The notes beneath the pieces were generated by a model. It saw only the letters and a list, made by a program, of their open reading frames with translations, searched no databases and had not been told where the DNA came from. Positions 45,926-55,202 of a stretch of DNA of 64,000 nucleotides are shown here, piece by piece. The DNA is from an uncultured Pelagibacteraceae bacterium (GTDB lineage Bacteria; Pseudomonadota; Alphaproteobacteria; Pelagibacterales; AG-422-B15): positions 17,515 to 81,514 of the forward strand of contig CABYLU010000004.1 of assembly GCA_902519835.1 (NCBI GenBank), given 5' to 3'. How positions within the stretch are numbered: position 1 is the first letter of the stretch; each line of letters begins with the position of its first letter. The position numbers and the translations under genes were made by a program.

Positions 45926-47050
45926 ATGCCAAAATACGATGTAACTAAAAAGTTCATTGATAACTTGCGAGAAGGCAAGGTAAGTCGTAGGTCTTTTGTA
46001 AAGGGTATGGGTGCAGCTGGTGTTCTAGGTTTAACATCCGGTCTTGTTCCTGCTACTAATGCATTTGCATCTACTGGACGTGCTTTTGTTTGGGGCGGTT
46101 ATGATGACGATGGTCTATTTGGACCATATGTTGAAGCTCACGGATCACCAGAATATTCAACTTTTGGAGATGCGGAAGAAGGTCTTCAAAAATTAAAAGC
46201 TGGTTTTGAAGTTGATGTTGCTTGGCCTTGCCAAGGTGAAATTGCACGATGGGTAAGAGCTGGTGTTATTCAGCCACTGGACACATCAAGATTAGAAAAC
46301 TGGGGAGATATGTTCCCAGAAGTTAGAGACTTACCAAGTGGTATAGTTAACGGACAAAACTATTTTGCACCGGTTGACTGGGGAGACACAAGTATTGTGT
46401 ACAACACTGATAAAGTCACTTGGATGCAACCAGGTAATGAAAGTCTATATCTCTTAGAAGATCCAAGAATGAAAGGTAAAGTTGGAGTACTTGATAGTGC
46501 TGCAGATAGTTTATTCTTGATGATGCATTATCTAGGAACAGACATTAAGGACATTAACCAATTAAATAAGGCGGCTATTGATCAAGGTATCAATAAGTTC
46601 CGTGAACTCAGAGATAATGGAAACATTAGAACATTCTTCGCTGACTCTGCTTCTATTGCTGAAGCAATTGGAAATGAAGAGGTCTGGGCTTCAATTTGTT
46701 GGAATGAAACATCATGGGAGACTGGTTACCCAATGATGCGTCCTGTTGAAGGTACAATGACATGGGCATGCGGACTTGCAATTGCGACAGGTGCAAATCT
46801 TGATGTTGCTTATGACATGATTAACGCTGCAACTAGTGCCGAAACTTCAGCTTACCTATTAAGCGAATGGGGTTATGGACACTCTAACCAAAAAGGCTTT
46901 GGCTCACTTACTGCAGATGAGCTAGCTGAAAGAGGAGTTGCTCCAAACCCAGCTGAACACTTAGCGAATGGTGCGTTCTCAGTAATGCCACCAGATGATG
47001 TAACGGATTACATGGAAGCTCAGTGGGCAGAAATGACTGCTGGCGGTTAA
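45926..47050 (+). CDS. potD: Spermidine/putrescine-type periplasmic binding protein, Tat signal
   Basis: Solute-binding protein of 374 residues for the PotABC transporter. The N-terminus has a twin-arginine signal (SRRSFVKGMGAAGVLGL), unusual in classical PotD but common for such proteins in marine alphaproteobacteria. The mature part has the PotD/PotF lobes with WPCQGEIARWVRAGVIQPLD, FAPVDWGDTSIVYNTDKV and KGKVGVLDSAADS. It is encoded on the opposite strand from potABC, between its own promoter and terminator. The true ligand (polyamine or a quaternary amine) is unproven. Confidence 0.88.
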   Translation: MPKYDVTKKFIDNLREGKVSRRSFVKGMGAAGVLGLTSGLVPATNAFASTGRAFVWGGYDDDGLFGPYVEAHGSPEYSTFGDAEEGLQKLKAGFEVDVAWPCQGEIARWVRAGVIQPLDTSRLENWGDMFPEVRDLPSGIVNGQNYFAPVDWGDTSIVYNTDKVTWMQPGNESLYLLEDPRMKGKVGVLDSAADSLFLMMHYLGTDIKDINQLNKAAIDQGINKFRELRDNGNIRTFFADSASIAEAIGNEEVWASICWNETSWETGYPMMRPVEGTMTWACGLAIATGANLDVAYDMINAATSAETSAYLLSEWGYGHSNQKGFGSLTADELAERGVAPNPAEHLANGAFSVMPPDDVTDYMEAQWAEMTAGG

Positions 47051-47071
47051 TCTTAAATTTGTGAAATCATT

Positions 47072-47110
47072 AATAGCCTGTTCTCTTATTGAGAGCAGGC
47101 TATTTTTTTT
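47072..47110 (+). terminator. Rho-independent terminator after the binding-protein gene
   Basis: Stem AATAGCCTGTTCTC (47072-47085) pairs with GAGAGCAGGCTATT (47091-47104) with a single G-T mismatch, around a five-base loop, followed by a T run to 47110. The right arm overlaps the stop and last codons of the convergent potA gene. On the minus strand no T run follows, so it works for the binding-protein transcript only. Confidence 0.9.
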
Positions 47111-48182
47111 GCAGTAAGCTAATATCTTCTAAACTGATACTTATAAAACAAGTATTATTCTCAAATGACTGATTATCAAAGTGCTGGGATGATACAGTTA
47201 TTACTTTATTTATTCCTGATACCTCAACATAAAATCTTGTCATTTCTCCTAAGTAGGAAGTCTGATTTATTTTTGCTTCTAAGCAAATATCCCAATCAGA
47301 TTTATCTCTAGAAATCATCATTGACTCTGGTCGAACACTACAAACAACATCAGACGAATTCTCTGGAATATTTAGGTTATTCTTTACTTTGAAATCACCA
47401 AGATCTTCAATCGCAACATTGATGTGATCACCATCTTTTGACCTTGTAGATGCTTTTAAAAAGTTTGTTTCTCCAATGAAATCACTTACAAAAATATTTT
47501 CTGGGTTCTTATAAAGTTCATTTGGAGCAGAAAGTTGTTGTATCTTGCCTTCACTCATAACAGCAACTCTATCAGACATGCTTATTGCTTCTTGTTGATC
47601 ATGAGTAACAAATACAAAGGTAATTCCAATTTCTTTCTGTAGCGTTCTCAATTCAAGTTGCATTTCGTCTCTTAATTTTTTATCTAATGCTCCAAGAGGC
47701 TCATCCAATAAAAGAACCTTTGGTTGTCTAACTAAAGCTCTTGCTAACGCAACACGCTGTCTTTGCCCGCCAGATAATTGGCCACTGAATCTTTCCTCAT
47801 AACCCTCAAGCTTGACAAGGGCTAAAACATCATCAACTCTTTTTTTAATTTCGTCATCAGTCAAACCAAGTTTTCTTAATCCAAATTTTATATTTTGCTC
47901 AACATTAATGTGAGGAAATATGGCATAGTTTTGAAATACCATATTTGTAGGTCTTTTATCAGGAGGCAATGCAGTGATATCACTGCCATCAATTAATAAA
48001 TTACCATTTGTTGGATATTCAAATCCTGCTAACAATCGGAGTAAAGTTGTCTTTCCACATCCTGATGGACCTAACAAAGAAAAGAACTCTCCTTCTTTAA
48101 TTGAAAAAGACACGTCATCAACTGCTTTGACATTTCCAAAATGTTTTGAAATTCCGTTTATCTGAATAAAATTTTCGTTCAT
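47100..48182 (-). CDS. potA: Polyamine ABC transporter ATP-binding protein
   Basis: ATPase of the uptake system, 360 residues. Walker A is LGPSGCGKTT, the signature LSGGQRQRVALARAL, Walker B VLLLDEPLGALD, the switch His is in FVTHDQQEA, and a TOBE regulatory domain fills the last 120 residues. It is the last gene of the aminotransferase-Rieske-puuB-potB-potC-potA operon, five bases after potC. It ends inside the opposite-strand terminator. Confidence 0.93.
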   Translation of the reverse strand: MNENFIQINGISKHFGNVKAVDDVSFSIKEGEFFSLLGPSGCGKTTLLRLLAGFEYPTNGNLLIDGSDITALPPDKRPTNMVFQNYAIFPHINVEQNIKFGLRKLGLTDDEIKKRVDDVLALVKLEGYEERFSGQLSGGQRQRVALARALVRQPKVLLLDEPLGALDKKLRDEMQLELRTLQKEIGITFVFVTHDQQEAISMSDRVAVMSEGKIQQLSAPNELYKNPENIFVSDFIGETNFLKASTRSKDGDHINVAIEDLGDFKVKNNLNIPENSSDVVCSVRPESMMISRDKSDWDICLEAKINQTSYLGEMTRFYVEVSGINKVITVSSQHFDNQSFENNTCFISISLEDISLLQKK

Positions 48183-48187
48183 ATTTT

Positions 48188-48997
48188 TTATAATTTAATA
48201 GCTATGTCCTGTTTCTCTTTGCCTTGTCCAACATTTCTCAGCCAGAATGCTAACAAAACAATAAAAGTAGTAAACACAATTATCACCGCTCCCAAAGCAA
48301 GTACATGTGGGAGTTTTTTCACAAATCGCATTTGATTCCACATATACATTGGTAAAGTTGCATCACTGCCAGATAGAAAGAATGCCAGAATAAATTCATC
48401 AAAGGATATAATAAAACTTAGTAATAAAGCTGCTATTATACCTGGCAAATAAAGAGGTAGTGATACTCTGTAAAAAGTTCCCCATGCATTTTCCCCTAAA
48501 TCACGTGAAGCTTCTTCTAAAGAAAAGTCAAAACCTTCTATTCGCGCAATCAATATCAACATTGCAAATGGAGTACAAAACAATATGTGTCCTATTGTTA
48601 CTGGAACCAGACCCAATGGAAAACCAAGGTTGATCCATATAATTAATATTGATACTGCTAAAATAATTTCTGGTATTAAAAACGGCATCATTATGGCTCC
48701 GTAAGAAACATTCTGACCCCTAAATTTATATCTAACAAATGCCTTTGCAGCGAGAAGTGCAATTGCTGTGCTCACTACGCTTGCAACAACACCAACTTTA
48801 ACGCTCGCCCATAAAGCTTTATGTAAGTTACGTTTTGACCACATTTCTTCATAATGATCTGTGGTAAACCCCGCTAATGGGAATGACATATAATTTGCGT
48901 CGTTAAAGCTAAAAATTGGTAAAAAAAGAACCGGTATATAGAGAAAACCAAAATATATTAATGTGTAAATTAGCAGTGAACTGTTTTTTTCATTCAT
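48188..48997 (-). CDS. potC: Polyamine ABC transporter permease (PotC-like)
   Basis: Inner-membrane permease of 269 residues with about six helices and the EAA loop (EEASRDLGENAWGTFYRVSLPLYLPGI) that docks on PotA. The layout and C-terminal placement after potB match PotC. Three bases separate it from potB's stop. Confidence 0.9.
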   Translation of the reverse strand: MNEKNSSLLIYTLIYFGFLYIPVLFLPIFSFNDANYMSFPLAGFTTDHYEEMWSKRNLHKALWASVKVGVVASVVSTAIALLAAKAFVRYKFRGQNVSYGAIMMPFLIPEIILAVSILIIWINLGFPLGLVPVTIGHILFCTPFAMLILIARIEGFDFSLEEASRDLGENAWGTFYRVSLPLYLPGIIAALLLSFIISFDEFILAFFLSGSDATLPMYMWNQMRFVKKLPHVLALGAVIIVFTTFIVLLAFWLRNVGQGKEKQDIAIKL

Positions 48998-49000
48998 GAT

Positions 49001-49885
49001 TTAAGAGAGCCTCTGTGTAAGTCTTTTTGTTGTGTATGAGACAATCACTGTTATGAGAATAACAGTCGTCAGCATAATTGTGGCTGATGCCGCACCAAGT
49101 GGTATATTGTTTATTTTTCCAAAATAAGCTTGGATCATATTTGATAACATTCTTCCCTCAGTACCGCCAATTAAGGCAGGCGTAACATAATCACCAACAG
49201 TTGGAATAAATATTATTAATATCGCACCAATGACACCTGGCAATGACAGAGGAAATGTCACTTTCCAAAATACTTCAAATTTTGACAATCCAAGATCTCT
49301 TGCAGCCTCAATATATGAAAAGTCTATTTTTTCAAGAGATACATAAAGTGGTAATAGAGCAAATGCTGCCCAAGCATGTGTTAGAGTAATAATAACAGCT
49401 TCCTCTGAATACATGAGAAATGTGAGAGGCTCACTAATAATGCCTGCACCTAATAATGTTGAATTGAAAACACCTTTAGTGCCCAGTATGATTTTCCAAG
49501 AAAATACTCTTAATAGGTAAGAGGTCCAAAAAGGTAAGGTTAATAAAACTAACCATAACATTTTATTTTTTTTCACATAAAAAGCGATGTAATAACAGAC
49601 TGGGTAAGCGGTTAGAAGAGTGATCAATGTTACAATAAATGATATTTTAACTGACTTAATGAGAAGTGAGACCAGCAAACTTTTTTCAAAAAAGTCAATA
49701 TATCGCTGAATTGTTGGAGTGAAATCAATCTCCATCATGCTTACTTGTGTAAAAGAACTAAAACTAAGCATTAATGCCATAGGAATAAGCATAACAAGAA
49801 TTATTAAAAATAATGCAGGAGACAGTAATGAATATGCTTTTGCATTATCACTCTTAGAATATATATTTCGCCAAGCTTGAAACAT
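49001..49885 (-). CDS. potB: Polyamine ABC transporter permease (PotB-like)
   Basis: Inner-membrane permease of 294 residues with six predicted helices and the EAA motif IEAARDLGLSKFEVFWKVTFPLSLPG. The N-terminal FLIILVMLIPMALMLSFSSFTQ and PTVGDYVTPALIGG are typical of PotB. It lies 36 bases after the flavoprotein gene, the largest gap within this operon. Confidence 0.9.
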   Translation of the reverse strand: MFQAWRNIYSKSDNAKAYSLLSPALFLIILVMLIPMALMLSFSSFTQVSMMEIDFTPTIQRYIDFFEKSLLVSLLIKSVKISFIVTLITLLTAYPVCYYIAFYVKKNKMLWLVLLTLPFWTSYLLRVFSWKIILGTKGVFNSTLLGAGIISEPLTFLMYSEEAVIITLTHAWAAFALLPLYVSLEKIDFSYIEAARDLGLSKFEVFWKVTFPLSLPGVIGAILIIFIPTVGDYVTPALIGGTEGRMLSNMIQAYFGKINNIPLGAASATIMLTTVILITVIVSYTTKRLTQRLS

Positions 49886-49921
49886 ATGAAAATTTTAATT
49901 TATATAAATAATAGATGCAAT

Positions 49922-51277
49922 TTATATTTCTTTTTTGCTTCTATCCGTGAGATTAGCATACCACAAATATAATCTTAGATACCAAAGTCTTAAAAATCCA
50001 AATGGGATTTTAGGTGAAAGACCCTGATAGACTTTTGAAATATTTGTCTCCCCACTATTTGACTCGTAAATCATTTCAGCTAATTTTTTACCACAATACA
50101 CGGTTGTATTATTACCATTAGCTTGATAGCCGTATGAAAAATATACAGACTTATCTTCTTCTAATGCACCAAATGCTGGAACAAAGTCACGTGTCATAAC
50201 AACGGTGCCTCTCCAATAATGATCAATATCGACGTTGTCCCAATTTGGGAACACCCCACGAAATTTTTTTGTCATAAATTCTTGCATTATCTCTGCGCTC
50301 TTTTCATCACCGTAGGTGTCGCCTCTTGTTCCAAATAACATCCGATTTGAAGGCATTCTTCTATAGTAATACAAGATCTCTCTAGAGTTGCAGATTGGAT
50401 TAAGAGTTTTATAGTTTTGTAGTTTAAACTCATCTTCTGACATTTCTCTAGTAACAATTATATTAGATAAAACAGGCATCATTCTATTTGCAAAACTTGG
50501 ATGAAGAGACTCATCTGTGTATCCATTTGTTGCAACAACAACCTTATTTGCAGTAATCGATCCACTATCTGTAATTAATTTATGAGAACCGTTTCTTTCC
50601 CATTTTTTCACTCTAGAAAAGCTATGAAGTTTCGCTCCTACATCTACAGTTGCTGATGCAAAACCATTCATAAAAGCCATTGGGTTCATTGCAAATCCCG
50701 CTTCAGTAAAAACAGCTCCAAATTGTTCTGTTGACTGATGTCCAACTTCATCAAACTCGTCTTTGGGTATCCACTTGGTGTTAATACCAAAATATTTTTT
50801 AAGATCGTTGCCCCACTCCTTTAGTTCCTCACTGCTATCAGGGTGGTGAGCAACATCTAGATTGCCTGTACCCGTTTTTTCACATTCAATATTATTTTCA
50901 GAAATGAGTGAGGATAAAAGTTCAACACCTTCAATTTGAGAAGAAAAAAATTTCTTTGTTTCATCCAGGCCAAATTTTGTTATCAGTTGATTGACCGATA
51001 GTTTTGTTGCAGGCAAACAACAAAAACCAGCATTCCTTGCACTGCTTGCAAATCCAAAATGCCCCGCCTCTAGTAATCTTACGTCACCACTATAATTTTT
51101 TGCAATGTGATAAGCTGTACTTATTCCAGTAAAGCCGCCACCTATTACACAAACATCACAGCTTTCATCAGTTGTAAGCTTAGGATATTTGTCTTGTTCT
51201 ATTTGACTGACTTTTTCCCAATAACTTTTAACTGGCTTATTAACGTCGTAAATATCTTTGTTATAAAGTTGTTTCAT
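49922..51277 (-). CDS. puuB: FAD-dependent gamma-glutamylputrescine oxidoreductase (PuuB-like)
   Basis: D-amino-acid-oxidase-type flavoprotein of 451 residues from the ATG at 51277; a TTG at 51325 gives 16 extra residues but overlaps the Rieske gene. The FAD-binding turn is CVIGGGFTGISTAYHIAK followed by ARNAGFCCLPATKLS; the C-terminal FAD contact is YGYQANGNNTTVY. The SYWEKVS start and HYWRGTVVMTRDFVPAFG are PuuB-like. Paired with PuuA, it would oxidise the glutamylated amine; demethylation of an N-methyl amine is an alternative. Confidence 0.83.
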   Translation of the reverse strand: MKQLYNKDIYDVNKPVKSYWEKVSQIEQDKYPKLTTDESCDVCVIGGGFTGISTAYHIAKNYSGDVRLLEAGHFGFASSARNAGFCCLPATKLSVNQLITKFGLDETKKFFSSQIEGVELLSSLISENNIECEKTGTGNLDVAHHPDSSEELKEWGNDLKKYFGINTKWIPKDEFDEVGHQSTEQFGAVFTEAGFAMNPMAFMNGFASATVDVGAKLHSFSRVKKWERNGSHKLITDSGSITANKVVVATNGYTDESLHPSFANRMMPVLSNIIVTREMSEDEFKLQNYKTLNPICNSREILYYYRRMPSNRMLFGTRGDTYGDEKSAEIMQEFMTKKFRGVFPNWDNVDIDHYWRGTVVMTRDFVPAFGALEEDKSVYFSYGYQANGNNTTVYCGKKLAEMIYESNSGETNISKVYQGLSPKIPFGFLRLWYLRLYLWYANLTDRSKKEI

Positions 51278-51294
51278 ACTCTCTTGCTCAGAGA

Positions 51295-52533
51295 TTATGG
51301 TAACTGCATGTTGGTAAAATACCAATTATAAAAATAAGTTACCGCTGACTCATTTTCAGATAAAACTCCGGGTTTAAAAGACTGAGATAGAAGGCCTTCC
51401 TGGTTATTTTCAATTATTGTTGTGTCGTGCGCCGTAGTAACATCCCAAATATAGCTTACTTCCTCGGGCTTAAAGTCTTTATTCTTCTCAGCTTCTTCAT
51501 TTACAAGCCATATGAGCTCCACTTCAGACTCTAGAAGAGAGATGGGTTTAAAAATAAACATGACGCCAAAATCATTTGTGAAATAACAACAGCCAAATGG
51601 ATTAAAGCTTACTTGGGTTAGTCCTCCATCAAAATCTTTAAACTGTCCCATTAATGAAGAAGCTGGCTTTCCATCTTTGGTTTGTGATAAGTTTCCGTTT
51701 CCAATTGGTGTTCTATCAACATATCTGTTTAAGCCTTTTTTTAATCCTTCATCTGTTTCAAGGTAAACCTCAGACGGAGTTCCATTTTTTTTACATTCCT
51801 CGACCCAAGGTTTAATTTTATTTAAATATTCATCAGTCTCTTTTTGGGGCGCAGTCCCTATTCCGGCACCCATTGCGACAACCCAGTCTTTGTCCTGTAC
51901 TGCACAAAGCTCAGGATGTGCTGTAGGACAGTGATAACACTCCTGAAAATTTTCAAGAACTAATTTAAAATTTGCATGAGTAGGATATTTTTTTCTTATC
52001 GCAATTTTTGACTTACTCGTCTGATGAAATTCCATCATTTCTTTTAAGGGCTCAATGAATTCATCAAAATTCATCGGTTCGTCTAATGATAAGTTAATAA
52101 ATACTAATCCTTCATAAATTTTAAGATGACACTCTCTAAGACCCCACTCTTCTTTTTTAAAATCCTCCGGCATAAAACGTGCAGCTTTAAGCTCACCTTC
52201 TGCTGAAAAACTCCAAGCATGATAGGGACACACTAAAAGTTTTTTTGAACCCTCTTCATCTAAACAAATTCTTGATCCCCGATGAGTGCAAACATTATAA
52301 AATGCTCTTACTTCATTGTCTCTTCCTCTAATAACTATGATGGACTCCTTTTCGGCATCAAAAACAAAATAATCACCTGGATTAGGAATACGACTGATGT
52401 GATCTACCATTAACCACTGTTTGAAATAAATTCGCTTCATCTCTTCGGAAAAAATATTCGAATCTGTATAAAAGTCTTGGGGTAAGGTTTTACCCTCCTG
52501 ATAGTTTTTTAGCAGATGGTTAAACTCAAGCAT
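51295..52533 (-). CDS. Rieske non-heme iron oxygenase alpha subunit (GbcA/carnitine-oxygenase type)
   Basis: Predicted terminal oxygenase of 412 residues. The Rieske cluster ligands are C82 and H84 (VCTHRGSR) and C102 and H105 (CPYHAW); the bridging and iron site is E198, H201 and H206 (FQECYHCPTAH), with D370 as likely third ligand (AHDTTIIENNQEG). This is the subgroup that N-demethylates quaternary amines such as glycine betaine, stachydrine or carnitine. No ferredoxin reductase partner (GbcB-like) is in the window. It lies four bases after the aminotransferase gene. Confidence 0.87.
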   Translation of the reverse strand: MLEFNHLLKNYQEGKTLPQDFYTDSNIFSEEMKRIYFKQWLMVDHISRIPNPGDYFVFDAEKESIIVIRGRDNEVRAFYNVCTHRGSRICLDEEGSKKLLVCPYHAWSFSAEGELKAARFMPEDFKKEEWGLRECHLKIYEGLVFINLSLDEPMNFDEFIEPLKEMMEFHQTSKSKIAIRKKYPTHANFKLVLENFQECYHCPTAHPELCAVQDKDWVVAMGAGIGTAPQKETDEYLNKIKPWVEECKKNGTPSEVYLETDEGLKKGLNRYVDRTPIGNGNLSQTKDGKPASSLMGQFKDFDGGLTQVSFNPFGCCYFTNDFGVMFIFKPISLLESEVELIWLVNEEAEKNKDFKPEEVSYIWDVTTAHDTTIIENNQEGLLSQSFKPGVLSENESAVTYFYNWYFTNMQLP

Positions 52534-52537
52534 TTAT

Positions 52538-53935
52538 TTAAGATGCAGACCAAAGGCCTTCTTTCTTGATGTCGTCTGTGGCTAACTCAATTCCTTTTCT
52601 AAGTATACTGACGAGCTCATCTATTTGTTCCTTTGTGATAATCAAAGAAGGAGACATGACACACGTATTAAATAGCGGTCTAACAATTAAACCAAGATTT
52701 TGACAATGAGAATTAATGCGAGAAGCGATCTCGTATTGTAAATTCAGAGGATCTTTTTTTTCTTTACTGATTACACATTCAACAGCCGCCATTAATCCCT
52801 CACCACGTACATCACCAACAATCGGTAGATCAATTAATTCACTTAATTTAGACTGAAAATAAGGGCCGACTTCTTGTACATGCTCAAGAAGGTTATTTTT
52901 TTCAATATAATCAAGTGTTGCTGTTGCTGCTGCCATGCTCACTGGGTGACCCGAGTCAGTAAATCCATTTGAGAATATAACTTTTTCTTTATTATCAAGT
53001 TGAGACATAAGCTTTTCAGATATAACAACTGCTCCACAAGGTACGTACCCTGAAGTAATCCCTTTTGCTAAAAGAATGATATCAGGTTCTAAATCGAAAT
53101 AATTTTCTGAAGCGAATATATGACCTAATCTTCCAAAGCCGGTTACTATCTCATCAGAAATATAAATAACATCGTACTTAGTACAAATTTCTCTTGTCTT
53201 TTTATGATATCCTTTAGGAGGAACAATTACCCCACCTGATGCTAGGATTGGCTCTGCAATAAATGCTGCGACCTTATCTTGACCAAGTTCTAAAATTTTA
53301 TTTTCTAACTCTTTAACTTTTAGATCACAGAATTCTTCATCGCTTAAGTCATCTGGTTTTTTAAATGGATTTGGCGCAGACAAATGATGGACCAAGTTAT
53401 CTGCAAAATCAAAGTTGTTTTTATCTCTTTCTTTACCTGAACATGAAGCCCCTAAAAATGTACTTCCGTGATATGCATCATGACGTGAGATAATTTGTTT
53501 CTTATCTCTTAACCCACGAACATTATTATAAAACATTACAAATCTTAATGCAGAGTCTACTGCTGAGGATCCTCCAGAAGTAAAAAATACTCTTTTAAGA
53601 TCACCAGGCGCATATTTAACAAGTCGTGAAGCATAGTTATATGCTATCTCAGTGGACTCAGTAAATGGGCTGGCGTATGGCATTTTTGTAATCTGATTAT
53701 AAACAGCATCAGCAATTTCTTTTACACCATGTCCCACGTTAACATTCCACATTCCTCCAGGACCATCAATAAGCTGTCTTCCTGTTTGATCGTAAAGATA
53801 AATTCCTTTTGACTTATCAATAATTGTCCTGCTGTCTTCACCGCGATACTCAAGATACTGCCATGGGTATAGAATTCTATCGTCGAGAGTATTAAGGAGA
53901 TCTTTTTTTTCGGGAATCGGAGTTGATTTGGGCAT
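52538..53935 (-). CDS. Class III aminotransferase (polyamine/pyruvate transaminase-like)
   Basis: PLP-dependent omega-transaminase of 465 residues. PLP Lys is in LLAKGITSGYVP; TSGGSSAVDSALRF, RHDAYHGSTFLGAS and YISDEIVTGFGRLG are standard. The close relatives SpuC and YgjG act on putrescine or its derivatives. Its ATG at 53935 has no Shine-Dalgarno, and the promoter -10 ends only five bases upstream, so the mRNA may be leaderless. It is first gene of the operon down to potA. Confidence 0.9.
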   Translation of the reverse strand: MPKSTPIPEKKDLLNTLDDRILYPWQYLEYRGEDSRTIIDKSKGIYLYDQTGRQLIDGPGGMWNVNVGHGVKEIADAVYNQITKMPYASPFTESTEIAYNYASRLVKYAPGDLKRVFFTSGGSSAVDSALRFVMFYNNVRGLRDKKQIISRHDAYHGSTFLGASCSGKERDKNNFDFADNLVHHLSAPNPFKKPDDLSDEEFCDLKVKELENKILELGQDKVAAFIAEPILASGGVIVPPKGYHKKTREICTKYDVIYISDEIVTGFGRLGHIFASENYFDLEPDIILLAKGITSGYVPCGAVVISEKLMSQLDNKEKVIFSNGFTDSGHPVSMAAATATLDYIEKNNLLEHVQEVGPYFQSKLSELIDLPIVGDVRGEGLMAAVECVISKEKKDPLNLQYEIASRINSHCQNLGLIVRPLFNTCVMSPSLIITKEQIDELVSILRKGIELATDDIKKEGLWSAS

Positions 53936-53940
53936 ATTAA

Positions 53941-53971
53941 AGTATAACCTATATTGAACGGCTGTTCAATA
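53941..53971 (-). promoter_or_regulatory. Operator-promoter of the aminotransferase-pot operon
   Basis: Palindrome TATTGAACGGCTGTTCAATA at 53952-53971. Read on the minus strand its first arm supplies the -35 box TTGAAC (53969-53964), then exactly 17 bases, then the -10 box TATACT (53946-53941). Arm sequence, four-base centre and promoter placement equal those of the site at 58378-58395. Repressor bound here would cover the -35 and spacer. Confidence 0.78.
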
Positions 53972-54000
53972 ATTGAATTTTAAAAAAATACCCTTTTTGG

Positions 54001-55200
54001 CTATTCATATAGGTCCGCAGGTACTTTGTTACGTCTTTCAGGGCTAAAAAATTGTCTTTTTACAACCTTACACTTTGCCCATATTTTTTTATATTCCAAT
54101 TCCTCTGGGTGATATATTTCTGCAAAAATGTTTTCTTTTATCTTAATTCCATATGGACGCTTCAGAGATGCGAGCGCAACGTTTCTTTTCATAGTAGGTG
54201 ACCACATTGCTGCCGTAACAATACCTATGTCTTCTTTTTTTTCATTATAGATCACAGAGCCTACTGCGGGCTTATCACCATCTATGTCAAGTCCAACTAA
54301 ACATCTTTCAGAATTACCTGTCTCTTTTTCTTTCTTTAAAGCGCGTTTACCGACAAAGTAACTTTCTTTATTAAGATGAACCAGCCAACCCATTCCAATT
54401 TCATACGGTGAACGCATTCTCACTGGTCTTAAGGAATCTTCAGCTGCCATAAAATCAGTATTGGTTTGAATAAAGCCAGCTTCAATCCTTGTCATCTCAA
54501 GAGCATGCATACCAAAAGGTCTAATCTTTAATTCTTTTCCAGCTTCCATAATACTATCCCACATGTTTTCTGCATTAGCTGGATCAGTCCATAATTCATA
54601 TCCTAAATCACCTGTGAAGCCTGTTCGCGAGATCAAAACATCATATCCATTAATATTATATTGTTTCATTCCAAATGGTTTTAATAATTCAAGGTCGTCT
54701 GCTCCATAGTTCTTTAGTGTTGAACAAGAAGTAGGTCCTTGGATTGCTAATGCAGCAGTTGTGTCTGTTGCATCCTCACAAGAAACATCAAAACCTTCAG
54801 CAGAGTCATGTAACCAATTATAAATCTTTACTGCACAGCAAAGCATGAATTTTGTATTCGAAAATTTAAATATGGTACCATCGTCCATCACTTTACCATC
54901 TTCATTACACCAAATTATGTATGCAACTGTATTGTCTTCCATCTGTGATAAATCTCTTGTTACAAGATAATCAACAAATCTATTAGCATCGCTGCCATTG
55001 ATCATGTATTTGCACATAGGCGTGAGATCCATAACTGAAGTACCATTTCTAGCGGCAGTATATTCCAACTCAGTTGTTGAGTATTCTGTGGGTACGGTAA
55101 AACCGTTCCAGTTATAATATTTATTTGTTCTTGAAGCTAAGCTTGTTCTAGAGTGAAAAGGAGTTTTTTTAAGTGCCGTAAATCTTAAATCTCTATTCAT
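54001..55200 (-). CDS. GcvT-like folate-dependent aminomethyltransferase family protein
   Basis: Homologue of the glycine-cleavage T protein, 399 residues from the ATG at 55200; the frame extends further upstream but that part overlaps the flavoprotein gene and is unrelated. Conserved segments include VMDLTPMCKY, the folate-side acid in GKVMDDGTIF, ISRTGFTGDLGYELW, RIEAGFIQTNTDF and the C-terminal beta-barrel. No gcvH or gcvP is nearby. Two flavoproteins sit directly upstream in the operon, so a role transferring one-carbon units from a methylated amine to tetrahydrofolate is inferred. DmdA is a related alternative. Confidence 0.82.
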   Translation of the reverse strand: MNRDLRFTALKKTPFHSRTSLASRTNKYYNWNGFTVPTEYSTTELEYTAARNGTSVMDLTPMCKYMINGSDANRFVDYLVTRDLSQMEDNTVAYIIWCNEDGKVMDDGTIFKFSNTKFMLCCAVKIYNWLHDSAEGFDVSCEDATDTTAALAIQGPTSCSTLKNYGADDLELLKPFGMKQYNINGYDVLISRTGFTGDLGYELWTDPANAENMWDSIMEAGKELKIRPFGMHALEMTRIEAGFIQTNTDFMAAEDSLRPVRMRSPYEIGMGWLVHLNKESYFVGKRALKKEKETGNSERCLVGLDIDGDKPAVGSVIYNEKKEDIGIVTAAMWSPTMKRNVALASLKRPYGIKIKENIFAEIYHPEELEYKKIWAKCKVVKRQFFSPERRNKVPADLYE

Positions 55201-55202
55201 AC

